NCBI GenBank assembly: GCA_025998755.1
Contig: AP024674.1
Coordinates: 2,372,162-2,436,161, forward strand
DNA from: Armatimonadota bacterium
GTDB taxonomy: Bacteria > Armatimonadota > UBA5829 > DSUL01
Length of the DNA: 64,000 bases
Reading direction: 5' to 3'
Below are positions 50,773 to 59,358 of the stretch, in pieces. Below the pieces are notes generated by a model. It did not search any database and was not told the DNA's origin. It saw only the letters and a program-made list of their open reading frames with translations. Position 1 is the stretch's first letter; each line of letters begins with the position of its first letter. The translations under genes were made by a program, and so were the position numbers.

Positions 50773-52045
50773 ATTCCGCTCCTCCGCGCGTCTCGGCGGA
50801 CCGCTGCAGCGTGAATGCCGCGGCCAGCGCCGCTGCCATCGCCGCGAACATCCCGGGCAACAGCAGGAACGCTTGCTTCTGCCCGGCGGCCGCTGCCGCC
50901 AGTCCCAGCACGCCCGGTCCGGCCGCTGCTCCCACAGCGCCTGCTCCGATGATCCACGGGTAGGCAAGCGCCTGCCGCGGTCCGTAAACCTCTCCGGCAT
51001 AGGAAACTATGGTCGGCCACAGCGCCGCGAATGTCAACCCCGTCACACCCGCGGCCGCCAGCGCCGCCTGTGGAGAACCCAGAGCCAAGAACACCACCAG
51101 GGCCACCACTCCGCCTGCGGAAGAGACCTTCAAGATCCCGGTGTCCCCCAACCATCGCCCGGCCAGCCCGGCGCTCATCCTTCCCAGGATCACTCCTGTC
51201 CAGAATACCCCGTTCGAGGCGGCGGCAAGCGGCTCCGTGGACTTCAGGACTGTCAGGAAATATGTCGGCAGCCAGTAGCAGATGCCCACCTCTGCCGCCA
51301 CATATAGTCCCATAGCCACGGACATTGCAAGGCAGAATCCGTCGGGCACGAATGCAGGCTGAGCCCGGACAGTCCAAGGCGATCCCAGACGGTGCGTTCT
51401 GCTGCGGATGGACTGGATCGCCGCCGCCGCGCATAGCGCCGCTGCGGTGACGAATGCGATCCTCCACTCCGCGCCGGCCCGGATGAGCGCCGCCACGCCG
51501 AGCGGAGTCCCGATGGCCCCAGCCGCGAACGCGACATGCGCCAGATTGAGCACTCTGGTGCGGTTTCGCCCGTCGAACAGCTCGCCCAGAAGCGCAGATG
51601 AGGTCATCTCCACCAGCGCCCCTCCGATGCCCAGCAACACGGCGGCAGCCGCAAGCACGGTAAAGCTGCCCGCAGCCGCCGCCAGCACGCAACCAGCGCC
51701 CATCCCCCAGCATCCCGCCATTACTAGCCACCCTCTGGGGAAAATCCGGCAAAGCCGACCGGAGGCCGCTACAGTGGCCAGAAAGGGCACAAAGATGCAC
51801 GCGCTGAGCTGCCCCGCCTGACCGGTGCTCAGACCCAGATCCGGCTTGATCTTCACCAGCGCGGGCGGCACCACGGACATGCCCACCGAGAAGACCAGAA
51901 GAGCCATCGAGACAGACCAGGCGGCCTGACGTGCACCCTCTTTCCCGGCGAGAGCCGCAAGCCCCGAAGACGGAATGCCGGCCTCCGGCGCAACGTCGGC
52001 CGGCGCGCCCGCTGGCTCTTCAGCTCTCCCGCTCTCCAAATTCAC
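50765..52045 (-). CDS. Major facilitator superfamily transporter
   Basis: 426 aa, about twelve hydrophobic helices. The loop 2-3 region is ASGRLCRIFPRGWLVMAG and the loop 8-9 counterpart GRMSAGLAGRWLGD, as in MFS. I chose GTG 52045 because it overlaps the upstream stop (GTGA); the frame is open further upstream inside the preceding gene but that is a shadow. The substrate is unknown; the neighbours, a phosphoesterase and an amidohydrolase, hint at a small organic compound. Confidence 0.83.
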   Translation of the reverse strand: MNLESGRAEEPAGAPADVAPEAGIPSSGLAALAGKEGARQAAWSVSMALLVFSVGMSVVPPALVKIKPDLGLSTGQAGQLSACIFVPFLATVAASGRLCRIFPRGWLVMAGCWGMGAGCVLAAAAGSFTVLAAAAVLLGIGGALVEMTSSALLGELFDGRNRTRVLNLAHVAFAAGAIGTPLGVAALIRAGAEWRIAFVTAAALCAAAAIQSIRSRTHRLGSPWTVRAQPAFVPDGFCLAMSVAMGLYVAAEVGICYWLPTYFLTVLKSTEPLAAASNGVFWTGVILGRMSAGLAGRWLGDTGILKVSSAGGVVALVVFLALGSPQAALAAAGVTGLTFAALWPTIVSYAGEVYGPRQALAYPWIIGAGAVGAAAGPGVLGLAAAAAGQKQAFLLLPGMFAAMAAALAAAFTLQRSAETRGGAEYA

Positions 52046-54195
52046 TTCCGGCCCATCGCGGTCAGACGTCCACCGAACGTGCTGACAAATGCCGCCGAAC
52101 CGTCCGAAGCGACGGAAGACATGACATACAGCCCCGGCGACGCCTGATACCGCCAGAGGATCTCCCCGTATCGCGCCGACACAGCCGACACCATCCCGCC
52201 CGCCGAGCAAACGTAGACCACGCCGCTCTTCTCCACCGGAGCTGCCGGGACGGCGTTCAGTCCCGCATTCACGGACCATAGCACGTTGCCGTCCGCATCC
52301 ATCTTCACCAGCTCCCCGGACACCTGGCGCAGATAAATGAACTTACCGTCTTCGGAAACTCCGGTGGCGGCAACCCCTTCGCGGGAACTGACCACTTTGC
52401 CGGTAAGCGCGTCGTATACGGTCAGCATATACTTGCGGTCCGCGATGAACAGCTTCCCGCCGGCCAGATGCAGCGTGGCATCCCCGGCGCTGTAATAGCG
52501 CTTGGCGGCGGTGGCCGTGCGGCTGCCCTCGCAGAGCTCTTTCCAGACCAGTCTGCCCGTCCGGGCATCCACGCAACGGACGTACTGATCCCACGCCCCG
52601 AACCAGACTCTCTCCCCGTCGGTAACGGGCTTGGACTCGATGCTGTACTCCGCGTCGCGATTCGTCCAGAGAAGCCTGCCGGTCCGCACATCCACAGCGT
52701 GAAGTGCTCCGCTCAGATCGCCGAAGACCACCGCTTGACCGGCAAGAACGGGAGAGGAATACACAGCCGCCCCCGCTCGATAGCTCCAGAGCGGCGCGCC
52801 GTCCTTCGCAGAGTAAGCGGCCACCAGTCCCTCACCGTTGCCTACAATCACCCGGTCACCCGTGATCAGCGGCTCGGTCAGGATCTCAGCCCCGGTCTTC
52901 ACTGTCCAGATCCCGGCTCCCGTGGCGGCGTCCACGCAGCGAAGCGTCCCGGCGTTGTCTCCCAGATACACCCTGCCGGCCGCGACTGTGGGTGTGCACT
53001 TGCTGGCCGCCCCAAGGTAAAGGCTCCATAAGGCCCGACCGCCAGCGGCATTCCGGGGAGCCGCCACCGTCACGGAGGCGCTGCGGGTATACTCCCTGTC
53101 TCCAGCCCTGTAGGTGATTCTCAGATAGTGCTCGCCGGGCAGTAGGTCGTGCGTGCTCTGGCGCGCGGTCGCGCGGAAGATGTCACCGTCCTTCACCAGA
53201 GCCACGGGCACGGTGATGCGGTCATTGATGGTCAGGCTGGCCTGCTCCATACTGTCCAGGCCGCGGAGCGTGGATTCCACGACAATGCGTTCATCTTCCA
53301 GCCCGTCTGCGTCCCGGAACTTCTCCGTGCGGACGTCCAGCGTTATCTCGGGGTATGTGGAGCGAGCTGGGATGGGCTTCTCAAGGCGGGATTCCATCGG
53401 GGCGGGCTGGTCCGCGCGCCGGTAGGCCACACGCAGCACGCCGTCCTGCACGGAGATATAGGTCAGGCCGGCGTTGGCGCCGAATGTGGTGCCGCCTATC
53501 ACCTCGTCCACTCCAGCGGAGACGCGAGCCACCGTTCCGTGCGAGTGGCCGGTCATCACCAGCACCACGTTGTAAGGCCGCAGCTCGTCCAGCACCCGGT
53601 GCCAGTCGTAGGGGCTGCAGAACTCGGAGCCCCCGATCGGGTGATGAAAGTACACAAAGACAGGTGTCTCAGGCGAGACCTTCTTCAGATCCTCGCGCAG
53701 CCAGACGATCTGATCTTCCCCGAATGATGGCCGGGGGTCCTGGATGGTGGCTGACATCAGGCAGATGAAGTGGCAACCATGGGCGTCGAACGAGTAGTAA
53801 GGCCCCTGGCCGATCCCCCGGAGCTGCTTCAGGAGGGAGTGCCAGGTATTGTCGTGATTGCCCACGGCGTGGTAGACCTTCATCCCGGACGGTTTCCAGT
53901 AGTCCAGATACTCCTCCCACCAGCCGTTCCCGCCACCGAACTCGGTGAGGTCGCCGGTCGCCACGGCGAAAGAAGGAGCCCGAACTTTGATTCCGTATGC
54001 CGCCAGGTCCACCTCGCCCTGACCCGCCAGAAGCCCAAGAACATCGCGGCTCTGGGGCATCGGTGTGTGAATGTCCGTGGCCTGGATGAACGTGAAGTCC
54101 TCGACGGCTGACGCTTGTGACTGCGCTCCAGCGGCAACCAGGACGGCGGTTGAAAGAAGGAAAACAAGACGGAGAGAGAGGGCAGGTCTTTTCAT
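52042..54195 (-). CDS. Exported metallophosphoesterase fused to a PQQ-type beta-propeller
   Basis: 717 aa; signal peptide ending near SQASA. Residues 35-240 are a calcineurin-like phosphoesterase with metal ligands in QATDIH, ATGDLTEFGG, GNHDNTWH, YFHHPIGG and MTGHSHG. A short beta linker follows, then from about residue 390 seven or so PQQ/WD40-type blades (RVYLGDNAGTLRCVDAATGAGIW, LHAVDVRTGRLLW, YVRCVDARTGRLVW, MVSAVSARYGEILW). It probably dephosphorylates or hydrolyses phosphodiesters outside the membrane. It starts the run that includes the MFS gene. The propeller resembles the one at 39100. Confidence 0.88.
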   Translation of the reverse strand: MKRPALSLRLVFLLSTAVLVAAGAQSQASAVEDFTFIQATDIHTPMPQSRDVLGLLAGQGEVDLAAYGIKVRAPSFAVATGDLTEFGGGNGWWEEYLDYWKPSGMKVYHAVGNHDNTWHSLLKQLRGIGQGPYYSFDAHGCHFICLMSATIQDPRPSFGEDQIVWLREDLKKVSPETPVFVYFHHPIGGSEFCSPYDWHRVLDELRPYNVVLVMTGHSHGTVARVSAGVDEVIGGTTFGANAGLTYISVQDGVLRVAYRRADQPAPMESRLEKPIPARSTYPEITLDVRTEKFRDADGLEDERIVVESTLRGLDSMEQASLTINDRITVPVALVKDGDIFRATARQSTHDLLPGEHYLRITYRAGDREYTRSASVTVAAPRNAAGGRALWSLYLGAASKCTPTVAAGRVYLGDNAGTLRCVDAATGAGIWTVKTGAEILTEPLITGDRVIVGNGEGLVAAYSAKDGAPLWSYRAGAAVYSSPVLAGQAVVFGDLSGALHAVDVRTGRLLWTNRDAEYSIESKPVTDGERVWFGAWDQYVRCVDARTGRLVWKELCEGSRTATAAKRYYSAGDATLHLAGGKLFIADRKYMLTVYDALTGKVVSSREGVAATGVSEDGKFIYLRQVSGELVKMDADGNVLWSVNAGLNAVPAAPVEKSGVVYVCSAGGMVSAVSARYGEILWRYQASPGLYVMSSVASDGSAAFVSTFGGRLTAMGRK

Positions 54196-54222
54196 CTCGG
54201 CTCCCTGGCGTTCCCGTCAATG

Positions 54223-54241
54223 GGGAGAGTCGCCCTCTCCC
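54223..54241 (-). terminator. Short hairpin downstream of the SRPBCC gene
   Basis: GGGAGAG (54223-54229) pairs with CTCTCCC (54235-54241). It sits between the SRPBCC stop and the phosphoesterase start on the same strand. Weak terminator at best. Confidence 0.35.
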
Positions 54242-54308
54242 GGTGGTTCGCCGAGAGGTATTCTACCTCAAAAACGCTGCCCGGGACGGCGGACGGGAGA
54301 GCGCAGTC

Positions 54309-54806
54309 TCAGAGGGGAGCGCTCTCTTGGCTGAGAATCTCGGCCAGGCGCTGTTCGCGGTAATCCCAGATCTGGCGCAGTTGCCGGTCCACGAACAGCC
54401 TTCGCGCGATCTCGCCCAGAACGCCGAACCCGATCTGGTATTCCACGCGGTCTCTCATCAGGGTGGCGCCCTCCACCGCCTCGAACGTGTGCTCGTGACG
54501 CCAGAGCTTATAGGGCCCCTTCTGCTGGACATCCACAAACCGGTGCGGCGGGTCGTATTCCGCGATGAGCGTGCGCCAGTAGACGGGAAACCCGTTGATG
54601 CGCAGGTTGTACTCGATGATGGCCCCCCGTTTCATCTCGATGGGAGTTTTCGTTATGAGGCGGAACTTCAGCCAGGGTGGAGTAATGGCCTCCAGATTCT
54701 CCGCGCGAGAGAAAAAGGCGAACGTGCGCTCCAGCGGGAGGGGAATGAGCTGCTCCCGTTCAAGAATGTGCACCGCGCGGCGACCCGGACCTGTGCTTCC
54801 CGTCAT
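54309..54806 (-). CDS. SRPBCC-family (START/polyketide-cyclase-like) ligand-binding protein
   Basis: 165 aa. Features of the helix-grip fold are ERTFAFFSRAENLEAITPPWLKF at the start, PVYWRTLIAEYDPPHRFVDVQQKGPYKLWRHEHTFE in the middle and a long C-terminal helix (RRLFVDRQLRQIWDYREQRL). Close relatives are annotated as cyclase/dehydrase or cell-division-inhibitor-like proteins. I chose ATG 54806, with GGAGG upstream; a GTG 15 nt earlier is possible. It follows the lipoprotein gene by about 100 nt on the same strand. The ligand is unknown. Confidence 0.8.
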   Translation of the reverse strand: MTGSTGPGRRAVHILEREQLIPLPLERTFAFFSRAENLEAITPPWLKFRLITKTPIEMKRGAIIEYNLRINGFPVYWRTLIAEYDPPHRFVDVQQKGPYKLWRHEHTFEAVEGATLMRDRVEYQIGFGVLGEIARRLFVDRQLRQIWDYREQRLAEILSQESAPL

Positions 54807-54909
54807 TACAGTATCCTCCACCTAGCCGGCGCGGCCGCCGGAGATTCCATCTGACCCGCGCTTTCGCCGTAAAAGCAGCCTGTTCCTTCCCGGCAGGCCC
54901 TTCGTCCTT

Positions 54910-56376
54910 TCACTGCAAGCTCACCTCCAGAGATGCCGCCGCTCCCGGTTGGCCTCCGGGCGAGCGCAGCGCCGCCGTCAGCCGCAGCCGCGCGCCGGGG
55001 CGCACGCTCAGATGCAGCGGGCCCGTCTCCAGCGCACCCTGTCTCATCTCGGGTGCAGAGAAAACCAGGGTGTCGCTGATGCGGATGTCCCGCACCGGGT
55101 AATGTTTTCCCTCCACTGTCCGGAACATCTCCAGAGTCTCGAACCGGGAACGCTCGGCGTGAGTCAATACCCCGCTGGGATAGCTGATCCTCAGGCGGAT
55201 GGAGCCGGGTTCAAGCGCCGGCCGGCCGCAGCCCACGTTGTCCACCCGGGCCACAACACGGTTGCGGTCCTCCTGGAACGGCCGGAGCGAAATCTGGGGT
55301 TCGGGATGGCAATCCTCTCCCCGCAGAGCCCGCACGATCTCCTCATTGGAGCATGCAAGCTCGTCCGGGAGCTCGCGGGGAACGGTCACAATGGCGCCGA
55401 GAAAACCGGAACGTCGCGGGTGAGGCAGGGCTTTCAGCAGCCGCCGCAGGCCGGCTGAATGGGGCGCGGCGGCCAGGATCCCGCGGGCGGGGAATCCCTC
55501 CCGGCTCCGATACAGCATGAAATCCGTGGTCCTGCTTGCGGGAAGTCCCGCGCGGGGGGCAACCGGTCTTGCCGGCACCAGGCCGTACCGTTGACGCTCG
55601 ATCTGCCGCAGCGTGACGCCGGTCAGGCGCGGAGGCTCTCCCGCGCACTCGAAATATGTGGGCTGCGGATCCAGGACAATTGCAAACGGCCGGTTCAGCA
55701 TCTCCGCCCGAGCCGCCCAGCGCTGCAGGTCGGATGAATCATAAGGCGCAGCGGCGGCCTCTTCGGGAGTCTGCAGATCCTCCGGCCATCGCCAGCGTAT
55801 GACCAGATACTCTGTGGAGCGCGCGAGCTGCCCTGCCGCCAGCGAATCGAGGAGCGAGGGCGGACAGCTTGCGGAGATCTGCAGGCCGCTGCGCAACTGT
55901 CGGGCAACGGTCTGAACAAGGTCCGCGTAGCGCCCGCCCGAGACCCTCGGATTGACCAGATCGAGCATCACCCCCCGCGGTGCGACTCCCGCCGCGCGGG
56001 CCTTCGCCAGCGCCGTCCGCACCTCGCGCGCGACCTCCCTTGCGGCGGCTTTCCAGTCTGACGCCAGGGCGTCCGGCAAACCGTCGCCCTCCAGCCCAAC
56101 AACCAGCGTGATGGGCAGCCCGGACCCTGGCCGCTGCCAGTCATACCCGGCCGCATCCGAGGTGATGCGTCCGTCTGAGAACCTGACCGTGGCGCAGCGC
56201 ACGAAGACCTGCGTTACCCCGCCCTCGCGCCACTGGCGCGCGCGGTAGTCCCGCATGCTGAAGCCTTCCCACTCCCAGAGCACGCCGGTGAACGGCAGGA
56301 TGTCCCCGCTCTCCTGCGAGCAGCTTCCCGCAAGAAGCGCCAGGCCCAGAGCCGCCGCGATCGGCAACGCTCTCAT
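54910..56376 (-). CDS. Lipoprotein of unknown function, possibly DUF3142-like
   Basis: 488 aa. The N-terminus is a lipoprotein signal with lipobox LLAGSC, so the protein should be anchored at a membrane by its first mature cysteine. Residues 30-330 look like an alpha/beta barrel (GVLWEWEGFSMRDY, GVTQVFVRCATVRF, GVAPRGVMLDLVNPRVSGGRYADLVQ); the pattern reminds me of DUF3142 but I am not certain. The last 130 residues are beta-rich. The ATG overlaps the hepT stop (ATGA), so it is translationally coupled to the toxin-antitoxin pair. Confidence 0.65.
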   Translation of the reverse strand: MRALPIAAALGLALLAGSCSQESGDILPFTGVLWEWEGFSMRDYRARQWREGGVTQVFVRCATVRFSDGRITSDAAGYDWQRPGSGLPITLVVGLEGDGLPDALASDWKAAAREVAREVRTALAKARAAGVAPRGVMLDLVNPRVSGGRYADLVQTVARQLRSGLQISASCPPSLLDSLAAGQLARSTEYLVIRWRWPEDLQTPEEAAAAPYDSSDLQRWAARAEMLNRPFAIVLDPQPTYFECAGEPPRLTGVTLRQIERQRYGLVPARPVAPRAGLPASRTTDFMLYRSREGFPARGILAAAPHSAGLRRLLKALPHPRRSGFLGAIVTVPRELPDELACSNEEIVRALRGEDCHPEPQISLRPFQEDRNRVVARVDNVGCGRPALEPGSIRLRISYPSGVLTHAERSRFETLEMFRTVEGKHYPVRDIRISDTLVFSAPEMRQGALETGPLHLSVRPGARLRLTAALRSPGGQPGAAASLEVSLQ

Positions 56377-56816
56377 CCGCGCCCACCCCGCCGCGCGGGC
56401 CGTCTGGAGGCAGCCAGGGCGGCCGCAATGAAGCTCCGCAGATCCTCTATGCCCTGCCGGAGGAATCGCGCCGTTTCATGAGGATCTATTGTCAGATAGC
56501 CGTGGACCAGAATATTGCGGAACCGCGCAAGGTCGGAGAGCCTGCGGGCGTGCTCGCGCTCCAGTATAGCCGCTTCGGAGAGGACCTCAAAACTCTCGGC
56601 GTATGTCCGGGGCTCCCGGAGCCGCAGCCCCGTGATGATGACCCCGGCGGCGTCCAGTGCCGACTGAATGGCGATCTGCGTGTGCCGCTCGATGGCGGCA
56701 GTCCGCTCGTCCGCTTCGTCAAGGTCGCCCGGACCCAACGAGCGGTACGGCTCCAGCAGAGCCAGCCGCCGGTCCAGCTCCGAAAGATGGGTGGTCAGGA
56801 GCTCCTCATCCATCAC
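56373..56816 (-). CDS. hepT: HepT-like toxin (DUF86 family)
   Basis: 147 aa, all helical. The HEPN RNase motif R-x4-H-x-Y is intact: R100-NILV-H105-G-Y107. HepT cleaves RNA or tRNA in the cognate MntA-HepT systems, and MntA silences it by adenylylating the tyrosine. The start overlaps the mntA stop by 4 nt (ATGA), the usual gene order and coupling. The C-terminus is Arg-rich (ASRRPARRGGRG). Confidence 0.88.
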   Translation of the reverse strand: MMDEELLTTHLSELDRRLALLEPYRSLGPGDLDEADERTAAIERHTQIAIQSALDAAGVIITGLRLREPRTYAESFEVLSEAAILEREHARRLSDLARFRNILVHGYLTIDPHETARFLRQGIEDLRSFIAAALAASRRPARRGGRG

Positions 56817-57304
56817 CGCTTGTCCCCACCGTAGCGCTGTTCCAGCGCCTTCCGCTGAATGGCGCGAAAATAGGCCATATCCAGCCAGTCCCGCCGCGCC
56901 TGGCTTTCGAATCGCGCCAGCTCCTCCTCTCCCGCGCTATAGATGAGGTCGCGGTCCCGGATGATGCGGTAGCGCAGGGCGGCGGAAGCCTCGTTCGCGA
57001 TAACCAGGTCGAAGTCCTCCCGCCCGAACACGCGCTCCAGGGCAGCCCGCAGCTCATACCAGGCCTGGCGCATGGTCTCGCGCGGGGTCTCGGGCGGGAA
57101 TACCACGGCAATGTCCAGGTCGCTGATGGCCTTGCGGTCGGCTTCCCGGCCCCGCGCAAGCGAGCCGAACACGTACGCAAGCGAAACTCCCGTCTGATGG
57201 AACGCTTCTTGCAGTCGGGATGCGTGCGCGTCCAGGTCCGAGCGTTGCCAAGGCGGCAAGCTGCGCAGCACCGGAGCGCCCATTCCTCCGGGCGGATCAC
57301 TCAA
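56813..57304 (-). CDS. mntA: MntA-type nucleotidyltransferase antitoxin
   Basis: 163 aa. Minimal nucleotidyltransferase with VFGSLARG (G47-S48) and the DLD dyad (D62, D64) plus a later FDLVIANE. The spacing between GS and DxD is 13, not the 10 typical of MntA (GSX10DXD). The TTG start at 57304 has a good GGAGG site. It adenylylates and inactivates HepT. Its promoter must lie in the short gap shared with the promoter of the riboswitch unit. Confidence 0.85.
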   Translation of the reverse strand: MSDPPGGMGAPVLRSLPPWQRSDLDAHASRLQEAFHQTGVSLAYVFGSLARGREADRKAISDLDIAVVFPPETPRETMRQAWYELRAALERVFGREDFDLVIANEASAALRYRIIRDRDLIYSAGEEELARFESQARRDWLDMAYFRAIQRKALEQRYGGDKR

Positions 57305-57351
57305 TAGCAGCCTCCGCCAGCAAAATTTCCAAGTTTTCCGCGCAGACCCCC

Positions 57352-57381
57352 TTGACCCGGCGAGCCCGCCTGCGATATAGT
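57352..57381 (+). promoter_or_regulatory. Sigma-70 promoter of the cobalamin-riboswitch unit
   Basis: TTGACC (57352-57357) and TATAGT (57376-57381) with an 18-nt spacer. Transcription would start near 57388, about 20 nt before the riboswitch. Confidence 0.65.
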
Positions 57382-57409
57382 CGAGGTGTCACAACTTCAT
57401 ATTGCAATG

Positions 57410-57606
57410 TGGTCGGGTGGTCCCGCAAGGGGCAGCTCTTGCAAGGGACCTGAAAAGGGAAGACGGTGAAAGTCCGTCGCGGGCCCGCCGCTGTGATCGG
57501 GGACGATGCCGGCACTTGCCGCCACTGCAGCGTCGCAAAGCTCAGAGGACGCTGTGGGAAGGCGCCGGCGGAGGATGATCCGAGAGCCAGAAGACCTGCC
57601 TGACCA
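57410..57606 (+). promoter_or_regulatory. Cobalamin riboswitch
   Basis: The conserved core is easily read: AAAGGGAAGACGGTGAAAGTCCG, then GGGCCCGCCGCTGTGAT (consensus GCCCCCGCnACTGTA), GCCACTG, GGGAAGGC and a 3' end GCCAGAAGACCTGCCTGAC (consensus GAGTCAGGAGACCTGCC). It senses adenosylcobalamin or a related corrinoid. The downstream terminator at 57678-57707 suggests a transcriptional expression platform. There is no B12-synthesis or BtuB-type transport gene after it; the first long gene is the PEP-CTERM protein at 57997. Confidence 0.9.
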
Positions 57607-57636
57607 ACGCTCTCTGTCACATCTTCGGAGGCAAAG

Positions 57637-57876
57637 ATGGCGAGGATCCTGAGAGACACGGAAGTGTCTCAGGCTGGCCCGCGTATCTCCGGATTGCGGG
57701 TTTTTTTGTTGCCGGATGCGCGGGTCAGCGCGCCGGTTGCAAGCGCTCTGGCGGAGTTGCTCCGCGTGGTGGCCGAAATCGGCGAACACGCGGCGCAGTC
57801 CCCTCTCTCTCCGGCCGATCCGGAAGGCAAGGAAGCCGAAACCTTCTTGCTTCCGGGAACCGGGACGGAGGGTTAG
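57637..57876 (+). CDS. Possible small leader protein, 79 aa
   Basis: The ATG has a good site (GGAGG, 5 nt) and lies 30 nt after the riboswitch. The frame MARILRDTEVSQAG then LLPDARVSAPVASALAELLRVVAEIGEHAAQ is partly amphipathic. The terminator at 57678-57707 lies inside it, so either the frame is a chance one or the hairpin acts only when it is untranslated. I rate chance as more likely. Confidence 0.25.
   Translation: MARILRDTEVSQAGPRISGLRVFLLPDARVSAPVASALAELLRVVAEIGEHAAQSPLSPADPEGKEAETFLLPGTGTEG
57648..57707 (+). terminator. Riboswitch expression platform: hairpin plus intrinsic terminator
   Basis: First hairpin: CCTGAG-ACAC pairs with GTGTCTCAGG (57648-57673, two-base bulge). Second: CCCGC (57678-57682) with GCGGG (57696-57700), with an inner ATC/GAT stem capped by TCCG, followed by seven T residues (57701-57707). 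This is the best intrinsic terminator in the window. Ligand binding probably favours it. Confidence 0.75.
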
Positions 57877-57996
57877 CCCCGTTCCAGCGGGGCGACAGGC
57901 GGCAGAACCGTCGCCGGGGCGACTGCGCGCCGTGGCCGGCTCCAAGGGGGCCAATCCCGGCAAAACTCTGACAGAAAGGAAGAAAAGACCAACTCA

Positions 57997-58554
57997 ATGC
58001 GACGTCTGAAACTCCTTGCGGCGATCGCCGCAGCGCTGACTGTCATCGCTATTCCTGCCGCCCACGCCATCAGCCTGAGCGACCTGATCGTTTCCGGTTC
58101 CGCCGGATCCGGGAACAGCACGTCTTACCTGGTGGTGGACTTCGGACCTGACTCTTATGCTTTCGTCTACTACTACGACGGGGTGAAGACCGGGTTTGAC
58201 ATGCTTCAGGCCATCTCCGCCGCGGTTCCGGGCTTTCAGTTCACTTATTCGGATTACGGCGGGGGAGCCATCTTCGTGAACACGTTCGCCTACGGGTCTT
58301 ACCCGCAGACGGGTGGCGGAACCACGTGGTGGTCGTACTGGCTGAGCGACAACGGCACCGACTGGAGCTTTGCTCCGGTGGGCGCTGGCGCCCGTGTGCT
58401 GGCCGACGGTTCCTGGGACGGCTGGAGCTTCGTTCCCAGCTTCAGCGCCCCCGCGCCGCGTCCGGATGTGCCGCTGGTCCCGGAGCCCGCATCGCTGGCA
58501 GTGCTGGGGTCACTCTGCGCGGGGTGGTTCGCTGTCTCGCGTCGCAGGGGTTGA
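57997..58554 (+). CDS. B12-riboswitch-linked PEP-CTERM protein, DUF4430/transcobalamin-like
   Basis: 185 aa. Signal peptide ending near AHA and PEP-CTERM signal PLVPEPASLAVLGSL with a final SRRRG, so it should be surface-anchored by exosortase. The mature domain reads TSYLVVDFGPDSYAFVYYYD, GFDMLQAISAAV, TTWWSYWLSDNGTDWSF and VGAGARVLADGSWDGWSF. This order (a start strand, a VLDAL-type helix, a WWsYw-type strand and an end with G-A-x-DG-x-W) resembles DUF4430, the fold of the transcobalamin/intrinsic-factor C-terminal domain. Together with the riboswitch it suggests corrinoid binding; this is inference. Confidence 0.7.
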   Translation: MRRLKLLAAIAAALTVIAIPAAHAISLSDLIVSGSAGSGNSTSYLVVDFGPDSYAFVYYYDGVKTGFDMLQAISAAVPGFQFTYSDYGGGAIFVNTFAYGSYPQTGGGTTWWSYWLSDNGTDWSFAPVGAGARVLADGSWDGWSFVPSFSAPAPRPDVPLVPEPASLAVLGSLCAGWFAVSRRRG

Positions 58555-58582
58555 TGCCCGCCCTTGAAGGGATGACTTGAGT

Positions 58583-59347
58583 ATGATGAGCGTGAGGCCC
58601 CCATCGGTCAGGGCAGACGTGACCGGAATGGCCCCTCGCATTCGTGGGGCGGGCTTCACGCTCATCGAGCTTCTTGTCGTGATCGCCATCGTGGCGATCC
58701 TGGCCTCCATTCTGTTGCCGGTGTTTGCGGCGGCGAAGAGGAGATCGGCTCAGACGCAGTGTCTATCCAATCTGAAGCAGCTCGTCACGGCCTGGCAGAT
58801 GTATGCGGATGACAACGGGGGCAGGGCCTGTCCGTCCTACTACTTCTCCGAAGGACGTATGGTGAGCTGGGATTTCACCACCTGGCCGGGAGGTTGGAGT
58901 CACGGACTTCTGGGACCATATCACCGCAGCGGCGAGATCCACCGTTGCCCGTCGTTCGCAGGCCAGGGCTGGGACAGGCCGTTCACCGGCTATGCCTACA
59001 ACGCTTCTTACATCGGTGGGGACGCCATACGGTCAGGAAACGGGTCTATCTTCGTACGCCTGCCAGTGCGCCTTTCCGAGATTGCCGATCCGGCGGGCAC
59101 GGCCGTGTTCGCGGACGCGGGCTTCGGCAATCCGGTGAGCGCTCATAACTATCTCCGTGCGCCCTCGGACCGCACGAGCGGAACCTTTCGCAGCGGAACG
59201 GTGCATTTTCGCCACAACGGCGCGGCCAATGTGGCCCGGGCGGATGGAAGCGTGATCTCCACCCGCACCATCTACCGCCATCGCCCGGACCTGGCCCCGA
59301 TGTGCGGCACGCTTTCAGAGGACGACTCGGCATACGATCTTCAGTGA
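58583..59347 (+). CDS. DUF1559-type pseudopilin-like protein with prepilin N-terminus
   Basis: 254 aa. The prepilin signal has the cleavage motif [20 protein letters not shown], where G is cut before F and methylated in type II/IV systems. The helix is followed by [28 protein letters not shown], the hallmark of the DUF1559/H-X9-DG type common in Planctomycetota and Armatimonadota. The C-terminus has [19 protein letters not shown], the H-x9-DG block. The start may be 58583 or 58586. It lies 28 nt after the PEP-CTERM gene, so it is co-transcribed and B12-controlled by read-through. Confidence 0.87.
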   Translation: MMSVRPPSVRADVTGMAPRIRGAGFTLIELLVVIAIVAILASILLPVFAAAKRRSAQTQCLSNLKQLVTAWQMYADDNGGRACPSYYFSEGRMVSWDFTTWPGGWSHGLLGPYHRSGEIHRCPSFAGQGWDRPFTGYAYNASYIGGDAIRSGNGSIFVRLPVRLSEIADPAGTAVFADAGFGNPVSAHNYLRAPSDRTSGTFRSGTVHFRHNGAANVARADGSVISTRTIYRHRPDLAPMCGTLSEDDSAYDLQ

Positions 59348-59358
59348 GACAGTTCCGG

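Noticed and set aside
57708-57996. Second riboswitch before the PEP-CTERM gene
   Set aside because: The GC-rich stretch can fold, but no known aptamer signature is present after the terminator.
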